Of a stretch of DNA of 64,000 nucleotides, positions 52,785 through 64,000 are shown in pieces. Source of the stretch: Bactericera cockerelli. Taxonomy: Eukaryota > Arthropoda > Insecta > Hemiptera > Triozidae. The DNA lies in NCBI GenBank assembly GCA_024516035.1, contig CM044962.1:3766633-3830632 (forward strand). The letters are read 5' to 3'. The number at the start of each line of letters is the position of its first letter. Position 1 is the first letter of the stretch. A program made the position numbers and the translations under genes. The notes below the pieces were generated by a model. It did no database searches, was not told the DNA's origin, and was given only the letters and a program-made list of their open reading frames with translations.

Positions 52785-53270
52785 TAATAGTAATACTCTT
52801 TAGTGGAAGGTAACCACCAAGCGTTCATACTTGAAGCATTTTCTACCACCCAACCCTCAGAGTCTTATTATTATGTGTCACAATTGTCACATACTCAAAT
52901 TAATGAGGAAAAATTCATGCTCTGGGTGGGATTCGAACCAACGGATCCTTACCCATTAAATATTGTACTCCTTGTAGTATGTACAATTGTACAATGCTGT
53001 TGTTGAAGACAGCTTGGCTACCGCTGGAGGGGGTAATGATTATCTCCAGCCAACTTTATTTCAAAGTTGGCTCGTCCTGAACCACATATTTTTATGTGCG
53101 ATGAACCATCGATCGTGAGGACTTGGACTTTTTCTTTAGAAACCATTAAACCCTTGGGAAACTACGAGTAACTTGCTTGTCAGGGTTGCCTAGTCGGTTC
53201 TCTGTTTATAGTCCTCTAGCGAGACACTGGTCTTTTCCCTGTTTAACGTCCCCTAACCAGACATACTATG
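52785..53270. mobile_element. SINE-B (minus) followed by family G element (plus)
   Basis: 52785-52950: TTTAGTGGAAGGTAACCACC and GGGTGGGATTCGAACCAACG. 52995-53270: GTTGAAGACAGCTTGGCTAC, CTCCAGCCAACTTTATTTCA, AAGTTGGCTCGTCCTGAACC, ATGTGCGATGAACCATCG. Family G is also at 2370, 58103 and 63460. Confidence 0.75.
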
Positions 53271-53395
53271 TACATATTTATGTACTCTGTACAATGTACA
53301 TATTTTTGTACTATGTACATATTTATGTACTATGTACATATTTATGTACTATGTACATATTTATATACTATGTACATATTTATGTACTATGGAAT
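53270..53395. repeat. about 21-bp minisatellite
   Basis: TATGTACATATTTATGTACT repeated about five times with variants. Confidence 0.92.
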
Positions 53396-53589
53396 CATAT
53401 AGGAATTGTACATTACATACGTTCCATCTGGAAAATCATTCCGTCTCATGATTGTATTGGCCTTCACTCGTGGGAAAAGCGTTGTGAGAAAAACACTCAT
53501 GAGATTGGCACTCTAACTTCCTTCGCTATTTTTCATGACGCAGTTAGAAATAAATTGAGGAAAAATTTAGACCTTACTAACTAAAACTA

Positions 53590-53995
53590 GGCCAGCCTCC
53601 TCCGTGGCGTAATGGTTGTGACTAAAGCCCGTAGTCCAGAGTTCCCGAGTTCAACTCCCGGTTGGGGCACACTTTTCGACGAAAATAATAGAACATAATA
53701 TTATGTGCATAATAGAACACGAGTAATACGATTATACTATGTTGCACGCCAGCCTCCGTGGTGTAATGGTTGTGACTACTGCCCGTAGTCCAGAGTTCCC
53801 AAGTTCAAAATCGAAGAAAATTCTGTGCCATCCAAACACGTGAGGCTGGCATTTCCGGCCCTACCCAGGCTGGGTGAGGTTAATGTGGGTAGCTGGTACG
53901 ATTCCCAGCGAATGGAAGGTAAAACCCCCGTCCTGACTATCTATCTCAGTCAGGACGTTAAAACCAAATAGAATCAACTGGTCACAATAGATCTA
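53590..53995 (+). mobile_element. SINE-F: head copy then fuller copy
   Basis: 53590-53670 and 53749-53815 both have CTCCGTGG(C/T)GTAATGGTTG...GCCCGTAGTCCAGAGTTCCC, a tRNA-like head. The second continues into TTCCGGCCCTACCCAGGCTG, GGTTAATGTGGGTAGCTGGT and AGTCAGGACGTTAAAACC. A minus-strand copy is at 62195-62470. Confidence 0.75.
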
Positions 53996-54031
53996 ATTAG
54001 TCAGAAGTTGGTACCTACTTCTAAAAGTATA

Positions 54032-54392
54032 CAAGGTGTCCAGGTTTTTAATAGAAAATTTCAAAATCAATTCTAGGGGACATTTTAAGACTAAAATAAT
54101 CTCAGATCATTTTCGGAAAATGTCGTCGAACGGAGATATGAAATAATAACTCAGTTTTGAATGCAAATAGGTATGTACATAATGTTAGATATAAAGGATT
54201 TCCTTGGGAAATTTACTCAATAATCATAATACACAAAGACATGAGAACCATTTTCACCTCTTTTCAACACGGTGAAGTATATTTTTCAGTTTATTTTTTT
54301 TTTCTTCGAAAAATTAACCAACATTATTTTAGTATTAGAATATCTCCTGGAGTTGATTCTGAAATTTTCTAAAATAAATCTTGGACACCCTG
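54032..54392. mobile_element. MITE, CAGGGTGTCC family, copy 3
   Basis: CAAGGTGTCCAGG / TTGGACACCCTG with flanking TA; the interior matches copies 1 and 2 (AATCAATTCTAGGGGACATT, ATGTCGTCGAACGGAGATAT). Confidence 0.85.
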
Positions 54393-55380
54393 TATACATA
54401 TTTCTTAAATTATACATATGGTGTATGTTTATGTATTACTAATAAACTTTTAATAACAATAATTATAATTGTCCATTACTATTGTCTACCAAACCACTTG
54501 TTTAAGATCAATTTGTATATTTTAAACACAAGGTACACTCTTATGATAGATGAATAATATTAAATAGGGTAGGAGGGTTATATTTTTATTTTATTTGTCA
54601 CTGATAAGAATCCATCATAATAATGTTCAACAGTTTATTACAGAATGCTCAAAAAAGTATGTCATTTACTTGACATAATTGTCGAGAAAAAAAATTAAAT
54701 ATATAAGTTCTCTAGAAAAACTTATAATTATAAACATCTCTTGGTAAAACCATAAACATTTTAATCTTCAAATTATTTAAAGAAAAAAAATATTTAATTT
54801 TAAAGAAAGGTCAAAAAATGGTTGATTACTTCATTACAGTAAAAAAAATTTTAGTACACCAAAAAATTAAAATTTTAGTCCCAAAAACCCATTCAGAGTG
54901 AAAAGAAAATCAAAAGTCCACAAGCGAATATCTCAGAAACACGCACCCGACAGAAAATCGCACACGAAAATTGCCACAAAAATGTAAACAAACAAAACCA
55001 AAATTATAACCGGCAAAAAAAACAAAAAAAAAAAAAAAAAAAAAAACCAAACCAAAACCAAAATGATTCTGTGCCCACAGGACAAAAAAATGTACTAATG
55101 TATTATTATTAATGTAAATAAACTTTGATAAGAAAGTAGATTTTATTTGACACAAAAAAAAAGATTGAGAAATAATTGTAGAAATAACTAACAAATAACA
55201 CAGATAGATTTTGTTTTGATAAAAAATAAATTCCAGCAAAAGTTCCGCACATATGAAGAGAGGTTAGCTATGTCTCCGACGCGATGCAGGTACCTACTTG
55301 AGGTATCTCCAACTCCTCAGGGGACTCAATGGTAGGAAGATCTCTGGTTTGGTACTTGCTAGGAGAACGGAACTTTAGCC
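54393..55380. other. AT-rich stretch with a poly-A run
   Basis: A-rich tract at about 55016-55045. No exon recognised. Confidence 0.5.
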
Positions 55381-55474
55381 TCCTGTCTCTCTCTCTCTCT
55401 CAAACTCATCCTCTTTCTATCTTTCTCTCTCCCTCGTCCAGTTTTTATGCTTTCTCGTGTCCTCTTTCTTTCTT

Positions 55475-55513
<39 letters not shown>

Positions 55514-55785
55514 ATGTCTCGTCCTCTTTCTATCTCTCGTCCTCTTTCTATCTTTATTTCTTTCTTTCTTTTTCTCTTTCTTTCTCTCTCTCTCCCCCTA
55601 TGTCTCGTCCTCTTTCTATCTCTCTCGTCCTCTTTCTATCTTTCTCTCTCTCTCTAGTCCTTTTTCTATCTTTCTTTTTCTCTTTCTATTTTTCTCTTTC
55701 TTTTTCATTTTCTTTCTCTTTCTCTTTCTTTTTCTTTCTCTCTCTCTCGCTCTATTTCATTCTCGCCCTCTTTCTCCCTTTTATT
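55381..55785. repeat. CT/CTTT compound microsatellite
   Basis: Long (CT)n/(CTTT)n tract with repeated TGTCTCGTCCTCTTTCTATC units. Open frames of Ser/Leu/Phe across it are compositional. Confidence 0.95.
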
Positions 55786-56130
55786 AGCTTAGCTTACTAT
55801 TGATTTGTAAACAGGTTGTAAAGAAGATAAAAAGGAGAGAGAGAGAGTGAGAGAGAAGAGAGAAAGGAGATCTACATGTGTGCAAGAAAGTCCTGGCGGG
55901 CAAAAATATTTCCTAGCAAGTTCAGAGATGGCCTCTCTCTCTCTCTCTCTCTCTCCTTAGTTTAAAGCTCGGAAGGAATTTAGGTTGAATCCACTTGTGT
56001 GTATATAAAGTACATATACAATACATATGTGTAAAGTGAATGACTGGAAGAGAGAGAAAGGTATGTGTATGTGTGTGTGTGTAGGAGATGGTATCAGAAG
56101 AAAGGAACACACACACACCACCTAACATGT

Positions 56131-56330
56131 AAAAGGTAGTCAAGTGGTTAAGGCGCTAGTTTGGTATTCCAGCTAGCGTAGGGATCCGTTGGTTCGACTC
56201 CCACCCAATGCTTAGATTTTCCTTATTAATTTGAGTTTATGACCACATAATAATAAGACTCTGAGGGTTAGATGGTAGAAAATGCTTTGAGCATTAGCCT
56301 CGCCTGGTGGTTATATTCCACTAAAATCTA
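56131..56330 (+). mobile_element. SINE-B copy
   Basis: GTAGTCAAGTGGTTAAGGCG, GTTGGTTCGACTCCCACCC, GTAGAAAATGCTTTGAGCAT, CTCGCCTGGTGGTTATATTC. Confidence 0.87.
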
Positions 56331-57356
56331 TTAATTAAGTCTTCTAATTGAATCCTTCTAATATTTACCCAAGTATATGTTAAGTACCTCAGCAAATAAG
56401 CTGAATTGGAACCAGTTGTTCCGATGTATGTATTAATTTTGATGTATGTATTATTTCTGTTCCACATAAAGGTTTATTTATTTATTTATGTGTAAATGGG
56501 ATTAGGACTCTATGTATTAACACAAGTCTTCAATCCTTAATAGCTGCTAGAAATCTAGGAATCTAGATTACCAGTCTTCTGGAATCCTAAATATCACGTG
56601 TTTGTAAAAACTTGTTGTTGTTATAGTTGTAGTAGTTGTTGTTATTGATATTGTTGTTGTAGCGGCATGAGCTACGCCGGATTGTTTATAAAAAGTGAAA
56701 ACTCCTGGGATTTTTTTCCTCCCGAGTAATTGATTTAATTATAAACCACTTACTCATTACTCTAGATGAGTATAAACCACTTACTCATGTAGAGAGCACA
56801 ATCTTAATAAAGTTGCAACTATACAATACATCTTATTATCCGTCATTATTGAACCCTTTTGAATTACTTCTAGGATATACAGGGTGAAACAGACTCCTAC
56901 CCTACCCAGGCTGGGTGAGGTTAATGTGGGTAGTTGGTACGATTCCCAGCGGATGGAGGGTAAAACCCCCGTCCTGTCTACCTCAAGTCAGGACGTTAAA
57001 ACCAAATAGAATCAATGGACATGAAAGGAGCCTAGACATTGGATCTGGGCGTCCATATAATCCTCTCACCACCGTGATTTAGGTATCAATACCTATCTCA
57101 CGGACACGGAATTATTATACTATAGTTGTTACACTATTCTGTTTATTCATTGCGGAATCTTCTTAACATGTATCGAGCTGCATGTATTATTAGTATTATT
57201 ATTCTTTGTAGGTATATTTTACATATTACAATAAAGGGGATTATTATTATTTTATTTCTCATGGAGTACATGGTAACAATTAACAGCATCTATGGGCTAG
57301 GATATAGCAAACATAGAAGGATTACAATGTTGTTAAGGAGATTTGAGGAGATGAGA
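56331..57356. other. intron interval with a SINE-F body fragment
   Basis: 56898-57015 has CTACCCAGGCTGGGTGAGGT, TAATGTGGGTAGTTGGTACG and CAGGACGTTAAAACC. A short orphan ATACAGGGTGAAAC terminus is at about 56878. No exon. Confidence 0.55.
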
Positions 57357-57730
57357 TAATTATTATGAAGAGGATGAGTGAGAGATTATTATTATTATTA
57401 TTATGAAGAGGATGATTGAGAGATTATTATTATTATTATGAAGAGGATGAGTGAGAGATTATTATTATTATTATGAAGAGGATGATTGAGAGATTATTAT
57501 TATTATTATGAAGAGGATGATTGAGAGATTATTATTATTATTATGAAGAGGATGATTGAGAGATTATTATTATTATTATGAAGAGGATGATTGAGAGATT
57601 ATTATTATTATTATGAAGAGGATGATTGAGAGATTATGATTATTATTATTATGAAGAGGATGATTGAGAGATTATTATTATTATTATGAAGAGGATGATT
57701 GAGAGATTATTATTATTATTATGAAGAAGA
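57357..57730. repeat. 33-36-bp minisatellite, about 11 copies
   Basis: Units of ATGAAGAGGATGATTGAGAG plus (ATT)n; length variation lies only in the (ATT)n part. Confidence 0.93.
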
Positions 57731-58102
57731 GAGAACCTGGCGATAGAAACAGTAAGTACCTGCTACGAGCAGGCGAAATGAAAGTTGAAACCCGAGACCA
57801 GCTTCTCAGATAACCTGGTCGTAACCTATGGGACCCAGCAAACCAGTACGGAGCTATGTGTAACTTGCTCGCATGAGAATTGCATATTCAAATCAAGTTC
57901 CGCTTCTATCTGGCACATTGTGATTAGCAGTGGATCTGGGTGTCCATATAATCCTTGCACCACGACAAGAAGATATATTCAAATCAAGTTCCGCTTCTAT
58001 ATGGTACTGTGATTAACATACTCTAGCGGACGATAAAAAGAAAACAGACTAGCCAACCCTTACAAGCCAGGCTAGCTTGCAGTTTTCCAATGGTTTAATG
58101 GT

Positions 58103-58335
58103 TTTTTTTTTTTTTTTGGCATTGGTTGGCAAGGCCATTCCATACAGCCATGTTTAATGGCTTATAAATTATAAAGAGTCCAAGTTCTCACGATGGTTGA
58201 TCCCACATAGAAATATGTGGTTCAGGACGAGCCAACTTTGAAATAAAGTTGGCTACAGACCATCATTTCCCCTTCCAGCTGTAGCCAAACTTAGTTCCCT
58301 TACATGTAAGTTTCTCTTCAACAGAATTTTTTTTC
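58103..58335 (-). mobile_element. family G element
   Basis: Poly-T at 58104-58120, CATGTTTAATGGCTT, GTCCAAGTTCTCACGATGGT, TGGTTCAGGACGAGCCAACT, TTGAAATAAAGTTGGCTACA. Confidence 0.75.
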
Positions 58336-58651
58336 CCTTATAGAGAGGTAAATTATATCAGTAAAGGGGTAGATAGTCAGATTTATTGTGATGTATTCAA
58401 ATTCAACAATATTTAAATACATCTATCAAATTCTTAATCATCGAACATTTGAAGGGGATTTCCTGATGGAAAAGTCCCAAGAATGCAGCCTGCATTGCCT
58501 CTTGGCACTGCCAACGAAATGCGCTGGAACAGATGAGATTTCGCCAGCGGATTTCCTGTCGAACTTGTCAATCGTTTGCCAAACTCTGTCACGATTCTTC
58601 TTGTTCCCTCACTCCATGGGCCCAGCGTCTCAATAGCGAGGGGTTCGAAAA

Positions 58652-58854
58652 TATAATAATAATATCGCCTTATTCAAACTGCCCGATTAGGACGATTAAA
58701 GTCCCATTATTCCAGCAGTAAGCCCAAGACATATTATTATGTGGTAAAAATCCCAAAAGGGAGGATAACTTATGTCCCGGTTGGGTTTCGAACCCACGAC
58801 CTCTAGAATCTCTGGATTCACAGAGTGCCGCCTTTACCACTGAGCTACCGGGAC
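58652..58854 (-). mobile_element. SINE-A copy
   Basis: ATATCGCCTTATTCAAACTG tail, GGGTTTCGAACCCACGACC B box, ACCACTGAGCTACCGGGAC head. Confidence 0.9.
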
Positions 58855-59203
58855 ATATAGTTCTGATTTGGAATAAAACTATAGTTTGAAATCTTGCGAC
58901 GTGAAGCTTCCTCTAGTAAACAGTTCTCATGCAAAGTTTCATAAAACAATTCTGTTTCGAACTTGTGATCTCGAGTTTCCTAACTTCCCCGACACACTGT
59001 ACTGATAACCACAAGGAGTCTAGTTACACTACCTGGCCGGCTATGACGCTTGTGCAATCTGCACTACATTATGTCAACGAACTTGTGACCACGAACCTGG
59101 GAACCGCTAGACGTATGAAACGGCACAGACCATAACGCGAAAGAGTTTTTATTATTATTATCTGAACTGGTTGCAGGTTTTTCAGTAAAACCCTTACTAA
59201 ATC

Positions 59204-59281
59204 AACGCTGAAACTGGGACTTGAACCACCGACCTCCAGGTTACAAGTCTGCCGCCCTATTGATCAAGCTACTAAGGTCGG
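59204..59281 (-). mobile_element. SINE-C head
   Basis: GCTGAAACTGGGACTTGAAC, CACCGACCTCCAGGTTACAA, GATCAAGCTACTAAGGTCGG. Confidence 0.75.
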
Positions 59282-59371
59282 TCGCTTGATGTGCCTGGTT
59301 TTAGTTATTATTATCTGACCTGGTTGCAGGGTTTTCAGTGAAACCCTTACAATTAACACTGCGACCTAATT

Positions 59372-61615
59372 GAGGACAAAAAAGAGCATGAGGACAACTT
59401 TAAAAGTAAGTTGCGAAATATTAAAAATGCGAGTGATTTTTGGAAAATAGTTTTTAAATTTAAATCCAGACAAGAAAATAAAAGTCTACAGATTGCTATG
59501 CCTACATGGAACGATTACTTGCATGAGTAATTTCCTCCACTCGAGACGGTACCCGCGGTTAGGTTCACTGATGTCACGCGAGAAATGATGGACTCCGACT
59601 TTACTTTGGGTGAGTTAAATACGTGTATATCTAAACTTAAAAATGGTAAGAGCCCAGGCCCTGACAATATATTGAATGAATATATAAAAGCGTTAGATGA
59701 AAGCTGGCAGATTCAGATATTAAAATTTCTAAACTATTTGTTCGATGGAGGAGACCTACCACCAGAACTAGACAAATCCTACATGTTCATGCTTTTTAAG
59801 AAGGGTGAGTCTGATAACCCCCAAAATTATCGTTCGATAGCCCTCCTGAACTGCCTTCTTAAACTAGCCACTTCTCTTGTAGCGCAGCGAGTGCTCTTCT
59901 GGTGCGAGATGAATAATGTACTCACGGAGGCTCAGGCGGGGTTCCGGCCGGGCCGCGGCTGTACCGACAACATCTTCACTCTGTCCAGTATAATAAATAT
60001 ACACCTCATACGACACCAGAAACTGTACGCCGCCTTCATCGACTTAAAATCTGCTTTGTCAGGAGTAAATCACCAGCTTTTATGGCTCAAAATGTTTAAA
60101 ACAGGCATTTCCCGAAAAATTATAGCGATGTTTCAAAGTTTCTATGATAAAGCCGAAACACAAATCAGAGTTGGTAACGAACTTTCATGCTCGGAAAAAA
60201 TAACGAAGGGCGTCTTAGAAGGAGAGAGCGCTTCCCCTCTCATTTTTTTAATATTCTTGAATGATCTGGAGGATTACATGAGGAGCAGGGGACGGCGTGG
60301 AGTCAGCATTAATCGGTACACGGATATACTACTCTTGAAATATGCAGACGATATTGTTTTGTTTGGTACGGATAAAATTGATTTACAAAAAAAGTTAAAC
60401 CTGCTTCACTCATACTGTGAGGAAAACAAAATGTCTGTAAATGTTGCCAAATCCAAAGTCTTGATTTTTAGAAGAGGAGGTAGAGTAGCGGCATCCGATG
60501 TCTTCCACTATGAAGATAAACGATTAGAAGTCTGCAGTGAGTACAATTATTTGGGGATTTTATTTTCATCACATGGCGTATTTTATAAAGCTGCAGAGCA
60601 AGCGCTTTCAAGAGGGAGAGTTGCGGTGGGTAACGTGAGACACATTCTTGTTAACTCTAAATCAGATACACTTGAGACCCGGCTGAAACTCTTCCAGGCG
60701 ATTGTAAAGTCGACCTTGCTGTACGGAGCCGAGACCTGGGCTTTTCGATATGGCGATATCATTGAAAAATGCCAAACACTGTTCCTAAAATCAGTTTACT
60801 GTCTTCCAAAGAACACAGCATCATACATGCTGAGGAATGAAATAGGGGTAGTTAAATTATCCTATTATTCATTCTCTCAGGCGCTGGAGTGGTGGCAAAA
60901 GATATTGGAAATGCCTCAAGATCGATACCCTAGAATATGCTACGAACAACTAGTAGCACTAGATCAAAGAAGTTTGAACATATAAAAATACAATTGGTGT
61001 ACACTCATGAAGAAGCGGCTTGTCGACTTGGACTTTGCCAATGTATGGGAAGCTCAGTGCAGCGTAACTGTGAAAACCAGGAAACAAGAAATCCTCGACA
61101 CTCTCTATACTAAGCTAGTGGATGAAGACTGGAACGCGATCATGCAATCTTCTTATAACACAATATTCAAGGAGCTGAAACCAGTCCAACAAGACATCAC
61201 TCTAAGTCAAAGTTTTGTGTCATCATACTTACTTCTACAAATGCCAATTGAAAAGAGTCGAGTTGCTGCTCAACTTCGCCTCAGTGGCAGAAAACTGAGA
61301 CTGTACGCGAACAGAATGTCCTATACGTGGGATCAGGATGAGGAATGTTCAATCTGTAACCAACACAAACCTGAAGATATCCAGCACTTCCTGCTTGAAT
61401 GTCCACAGTATCAAGCAGTGAGATCACAACACATCGTAGGAAATGTCGCGGAGATACTGGATGTCCAATCAAAGGACGATGTGAACAGACTTTATTATTA
61501 TGTACTAAATGCATTGAAATTAGATCATTTCTGCGAAACGAATAGGGGGAGAGAAAGAGAGAGAAGGAGAGAGAGAAAACCTCTGGGGATACCCTATCAT
61601 TATTATATGAATTAA
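59372..61615 (+). pseudogene. reverse transcriptase of the second LINE, two in-frame stops
   Basis: One reading frame runs from the insertion edge to 61615, broken by TAA at 59528-59530 and TAA at 60983-60985. RT landmarks: LKNGKSPGPDNI, AGFRPGRGCTDNI, the FIDLKSALSGV motif-A region (usual AFDSV lost), GVLEGESASPLIF (usual Gln replaced by Glu) and YADDIVLF. The C-terminal part ends with a zinc-knuckle-like CSICNQHKPEDIQHFLLEC. No endonuclease domain remains. Different clade from the LINE at 29499-33765; assignment left open. Confidence 0.88.
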
Positions 61616-61628
61616 TATGTTTCTATGG

Positions 61629-61630
61629 TA

Positions 61631-61720
<90 letters not shown>

Positions 61721-61860
61721 CAGAGAGAGATTAAGATTAATCACAATATTATGCATTTTTTATTTTATTTTTAATTTGTAACTTAAGATACCACCTAAGC
61801 TAACATAATACCTTCTGAGAGAGAGAGAGAGACTGAGTGGGAGAGAGAGAGAGAGTGAGA
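61629..61860. repeat. GA microsatellite
   Basis: (GA)n of about 100 bp at 61629-61731 and a second at 61818-61862, within the LINE 3' region. Confidence 0.95.
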
Positions 61861-62197
61861 GACGGGTAGATAAAGCTAGGTTACTTGAGAAAGAGCAATG
61901 AGAGAAAGAAAGTTAGAAAACATAAAAAAAAGAGAACGAAGAGAGATCAAGAGAAGAATCTTTGAAGGATTGGAAGAGTGAAAATAAGTAAGAAAAGGAA
62001 AGTATGTTTCCTGAGGCAGATGGTTAAAAGTGTAAAATTTATTTTTAATTCATTATTTTTTTCATAATCATATTATTGTTTTATTTCTAGTTATAGTTTT
62101 TTTTTCCTATACCTAATCTTGTCAACCATTGTAAAATCTTTTTGATCAAATACAATTACCTTATATTCTATTCTATTCTATTCACTGCGACCTAATT

Positions 62198-62470
62198 AGA
62201 TCTATTGTAACCAGTTGATTCTATTTGGTTTTAACGTCCTGACGGAAATAGATAGTCAAGACGGGGGTTTTACCTCCTTTCGCTGGGAATCGTACCAGCT
62301 ACCCACATTAACCTCACCCAGCCTGGGTAGGGCCGGAAAAATGCCAGCCTCACGTGCTTGGAGGGAACAGAATTTTCTTCGAAAAGCCTACCCCAAACGG
62401 GAATTGAACTCGGTATCTCTGGACTACGGGCAGTAGTCACAGGTATTACGCAACGGAGGCTGGCGTGCAA
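62198..62470 (-). mobile_element. SINE-F copy
   Basis: GGTTTTAACGTCCTGACGGA, CGCTGGGAATCGTACCAGCT, CCTCACCCAGCCTGGGTAGG, then head GACTACGGGCAGTAGTCAC and GTATTACGCAACGGAGGCTGG. Confidence 0.8.
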
Positions 62471-62699
62471 CATAGAATTATCGTATTAATCGTGTTATAT
62501 TATTGTACATGGGGCCGCATTACGGAGGCTGGCTAGTGAGGTAAATAAAATTTGACTTGAAAATCTTTCAGGATTCTGTTTCTTCATTATTTTTTTGTGC
62601 ATAAATACATAACGTACACAATGTGCAAACTAAATTTAAAATCTTTTTTAAAAATTTAGTAATTTTAAAATCTCAAAATAAAAAAATCTAAAATCATAA

Positions 62700-63085
62700 A
62701 AATCAAATTTCATCAAAATCGGGTGTACCGTTCACGAGATATAAGCGTTTAAGTAAAAAGTTAGTGGTCAGGCGCATGGTCTCTTTCACCCAGAACAGCT
62801 ACTACGAATTCGATGAATTGGGACCATCTACAGAACGTATCCTAGATGTGTGCAAAATTTCATCAAAATCCGTCGAGTAGTTTCCGAGATTTGCGCGTTA
62901 CAAGGAATCGTTTTAACAGACCGACAGACAGACAGACGGACACAAAACCAAATTTACTCAGTAGGTTATGAAACGTCCAGAAATGTGAAAAAAATTGAAA
63001 TCGGAGCAAAAAAATATTTTTTTTTTTACAAAAACGAACACAATACTTCCGATTTCTAATATTAGAAATTTCTCGGAAATAAAAA
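62700..63085 (+). mobile_element. family J element with a palindromic end
   Basis: TTTCATCAAAATCGGGTGTA, ACCGACAGACAGACAGACGG, GTCCAGAAATGTGAAAAAAA, ACAAAAACGAACACAATACT and terminal TTTCTAATATTAGAAATTTC. No coding capacity. Confidence 0.65.
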
Positions 63086-63148
63086 TAAATCCAAGTGTGA
63101 CTATGACTATGATAGCACTATAAATAAAAAAGCAATGTTTCTCCTTAC

Positions 63149-63406
63149 CTGGCTAAGCCCAACACGATAGGAGGAGGCGTCCAGGTCCAGAGAGAGCAGA
63201 ATCTCCTCCACGGCACCCCTGTCGTCCGCTGGCGGGGGCGGGGGTTGGGTGGCAGAGTCCGCCCGTGGGGTCTCGGAGGAGTCAGTGGCGGAGTCAGGGG
63301 GCGCGGCTAGAAGGGCGTAGCGGCGGCGGAACTCCGCCAGGGGCAGATGGTGGGGGTAGCCTTGCTTGTGGAGGCGGGCGGCGGGCAGTAGCTGAGCCCC
63401 GCGCAG
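63149..63406 (-). CDS. Mhcl: myosin XVIII (Mhcl-like) motor-domain C-terminal exon
   Basis: On the minus strand: acceptor ATTTCTCTCAG, 258 bp, 86 codons, phase 0, donor AGCCAG|GTAAGG. It encodes LRGAQLLPAARLHKQGYPHH, then LPLAEFRRRYALLAAP, a Pro/Ser/Asp-rich insert of about 30 residues, and GAVEEILLSLDLDASSYRVG followed by LSQ. The R-x-GYP-x-H-x-x-x-x-EFRRR(Y/F)xxLAP block and AVEExLxxLDL...GLS are the class XVIII converter region. Continues in phase with 34395-34267. The PPPPPADD-type insert is longer than in a typical motor loop and very GC-rich. Upstream motor exons lie beyond 64000. Confidence 0.92.
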
Positions 63407-63459
63407 CTGAGAGAAATAATTATAAAATAATGAATAAAACACATTAAAAAAAAAAATAA

Positions 63460-63665
63460 TGTTGTTGTTGTTATAGCCAGCTTGGCTAGAGCTGGAGGGG
63501 TGGGTGATGGTCTGTGGTCTCCAGCCAACTTTATTTCAAAGTTGGCTCGTCCTGAACCACATATTTCTATGTGCGATGAACCATCATGAGGACTTGGACT
63601 TTTCTGTACAAGCCATTAAACCTTTAGGAAACTGCAAGCTACTTGTTTTTTTTTTTTTTTTTTTT
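63460..63665 (+). mobile_element. family G element with T-rich end
   Basis: GTTGTTATAGCCAGCTTGGC, TCCAGCCAACTTTATTTCAA, GCGATGAACCATCATGAGGA and a terminal poly-T (63646-63667). Confidence 0.78.
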
Positions 63666-64000
63666 TTGAGATCATCCTAGGGTGGCGTCATCGTGAACGA
63701 TGGTAGCCAGACAGCGGAGGAATGACTCAGCACTTCTACCACTGTCTTTATAAGGAGGCTAATAATTGACAAGGATCCCCAGAACCAAGCCAATTATAGT
63801 CCAGACTAATAATTGAGAACACTTTATAAATAAAGTAATAACAGACACGTCTACATGAACAATTGAACATATAAAGAGGAAGAAAAAACAAATTTAACTT
63901 AAATAAATAAATGTTTTTCTTTGTGTTATTATATCACATTTTAAGTGGGTAGCGCAGAATTATTGGACTTTTTCTGTTCCTAAAATATACTAATATCTTG
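63666..64000. other. no feature recognised
   Basis: Intron sequence upstream of the motor exon; no exon or complete repeat identified. Confidence 0.5.

Larger units (their letters stand above)
59372..62182 (+). mobile_element. second non-LTR retrotransposon, 5'-truncated, with 15-bp target duplication
   Basis: Flanked by the perfect direct repeat CACTGCGACCTAATT (59357-59371 and 62183-62197). Coding sequence begins at the first inserted base, so it was truncated on arrival. It ends in a short (TTCTA)n tail after a GA-microsatellite 3' region. It split a SINE-F or its neighbourhood at 62198. Confidence 0.93.

Noticed and set aside
55329..55803. Ser/Leu/Phe-rich plus-strand open frames
   Set aside because: CT microsatellite translation.

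Overview
The window is eukaryotic, intron-rich and crowded with repeats. It is almost certainly from an arthropod genome, and most likely an insect: it holds an Mhcl-type myosin XVIII, AT-rich introns, CR1/Jockey-like non-LTR elements, several tRNA-derived SINE families and a 5S-rRNA-derived SINE. I cannot fix the order from sequence alone. Two runs of exactly 100 N (1173-1272 and 28899-28998) divide it into three contigs: A (1-1172), B (1273-28898) and C (28999-64000).

Contig A ends in an exon of a secreted or membrane metallocarboxypeptidase of the M14 N/E (CPD/silver) type. Contigs B and C carry pieces of one large gene, an unconventional class XVIII myosin (Drosophila Mhcl type). On contig C the exons are on the minus strand: end of the motor domain (63406-63149), converter/neck (34395-34267), then the IQ exon (29476 downward). 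On contig B the coiled-coil exons are on the plus strand: 12847-12956, 16101-16349, 23305-23459, 25739-25862 and 27689-27868. Both sets are colinear with the protein and their phases agree. They form one gene only if contig C is flipped and placed before contig B, so the join at 28899-28998 is a scaffolding error or a real inversion breakpoint.

Two large exons coding for disordered proteins lie in introns of this gene, in the gene's own orientation: a 1828-codon exon with an N-terminal membrane segment (45374-39891, minus) and a 384-codon Ser/Arg-rich exon (10414-11565, plus). Each has an in-frame stop upstream of its ATG and ends in phase 0 at a strong splice donor.

The most unusual feature is that four of the eight myosin exons have had an exon/intron junction tandemly amplified: the IQ exon (142 bp x4), the first coiled-coil exon (a 15-bp donor-like array of about 2.2 kb), the third (126 bp x4) and the fourth (77-bp copies x6 separated by a GAGTAT microsatellite).

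The rest is intronic repeat: two 5'-truncated non-LTR retrotransposons plus a decayed third copy, a long-TIR Tc1/mariner relict, a hAT-like MITE with an 8-bp target duplication, three CAGGGTGTCC-type MITEs, at least six SINE or short-element families (labelled A-G here for convenience), satellites, and GA/CA/AT microsatellites. One SINE family, one LINE and a third dispersed repeat share a 3' hairpin module, which suggests shared retrotransposition machinery.
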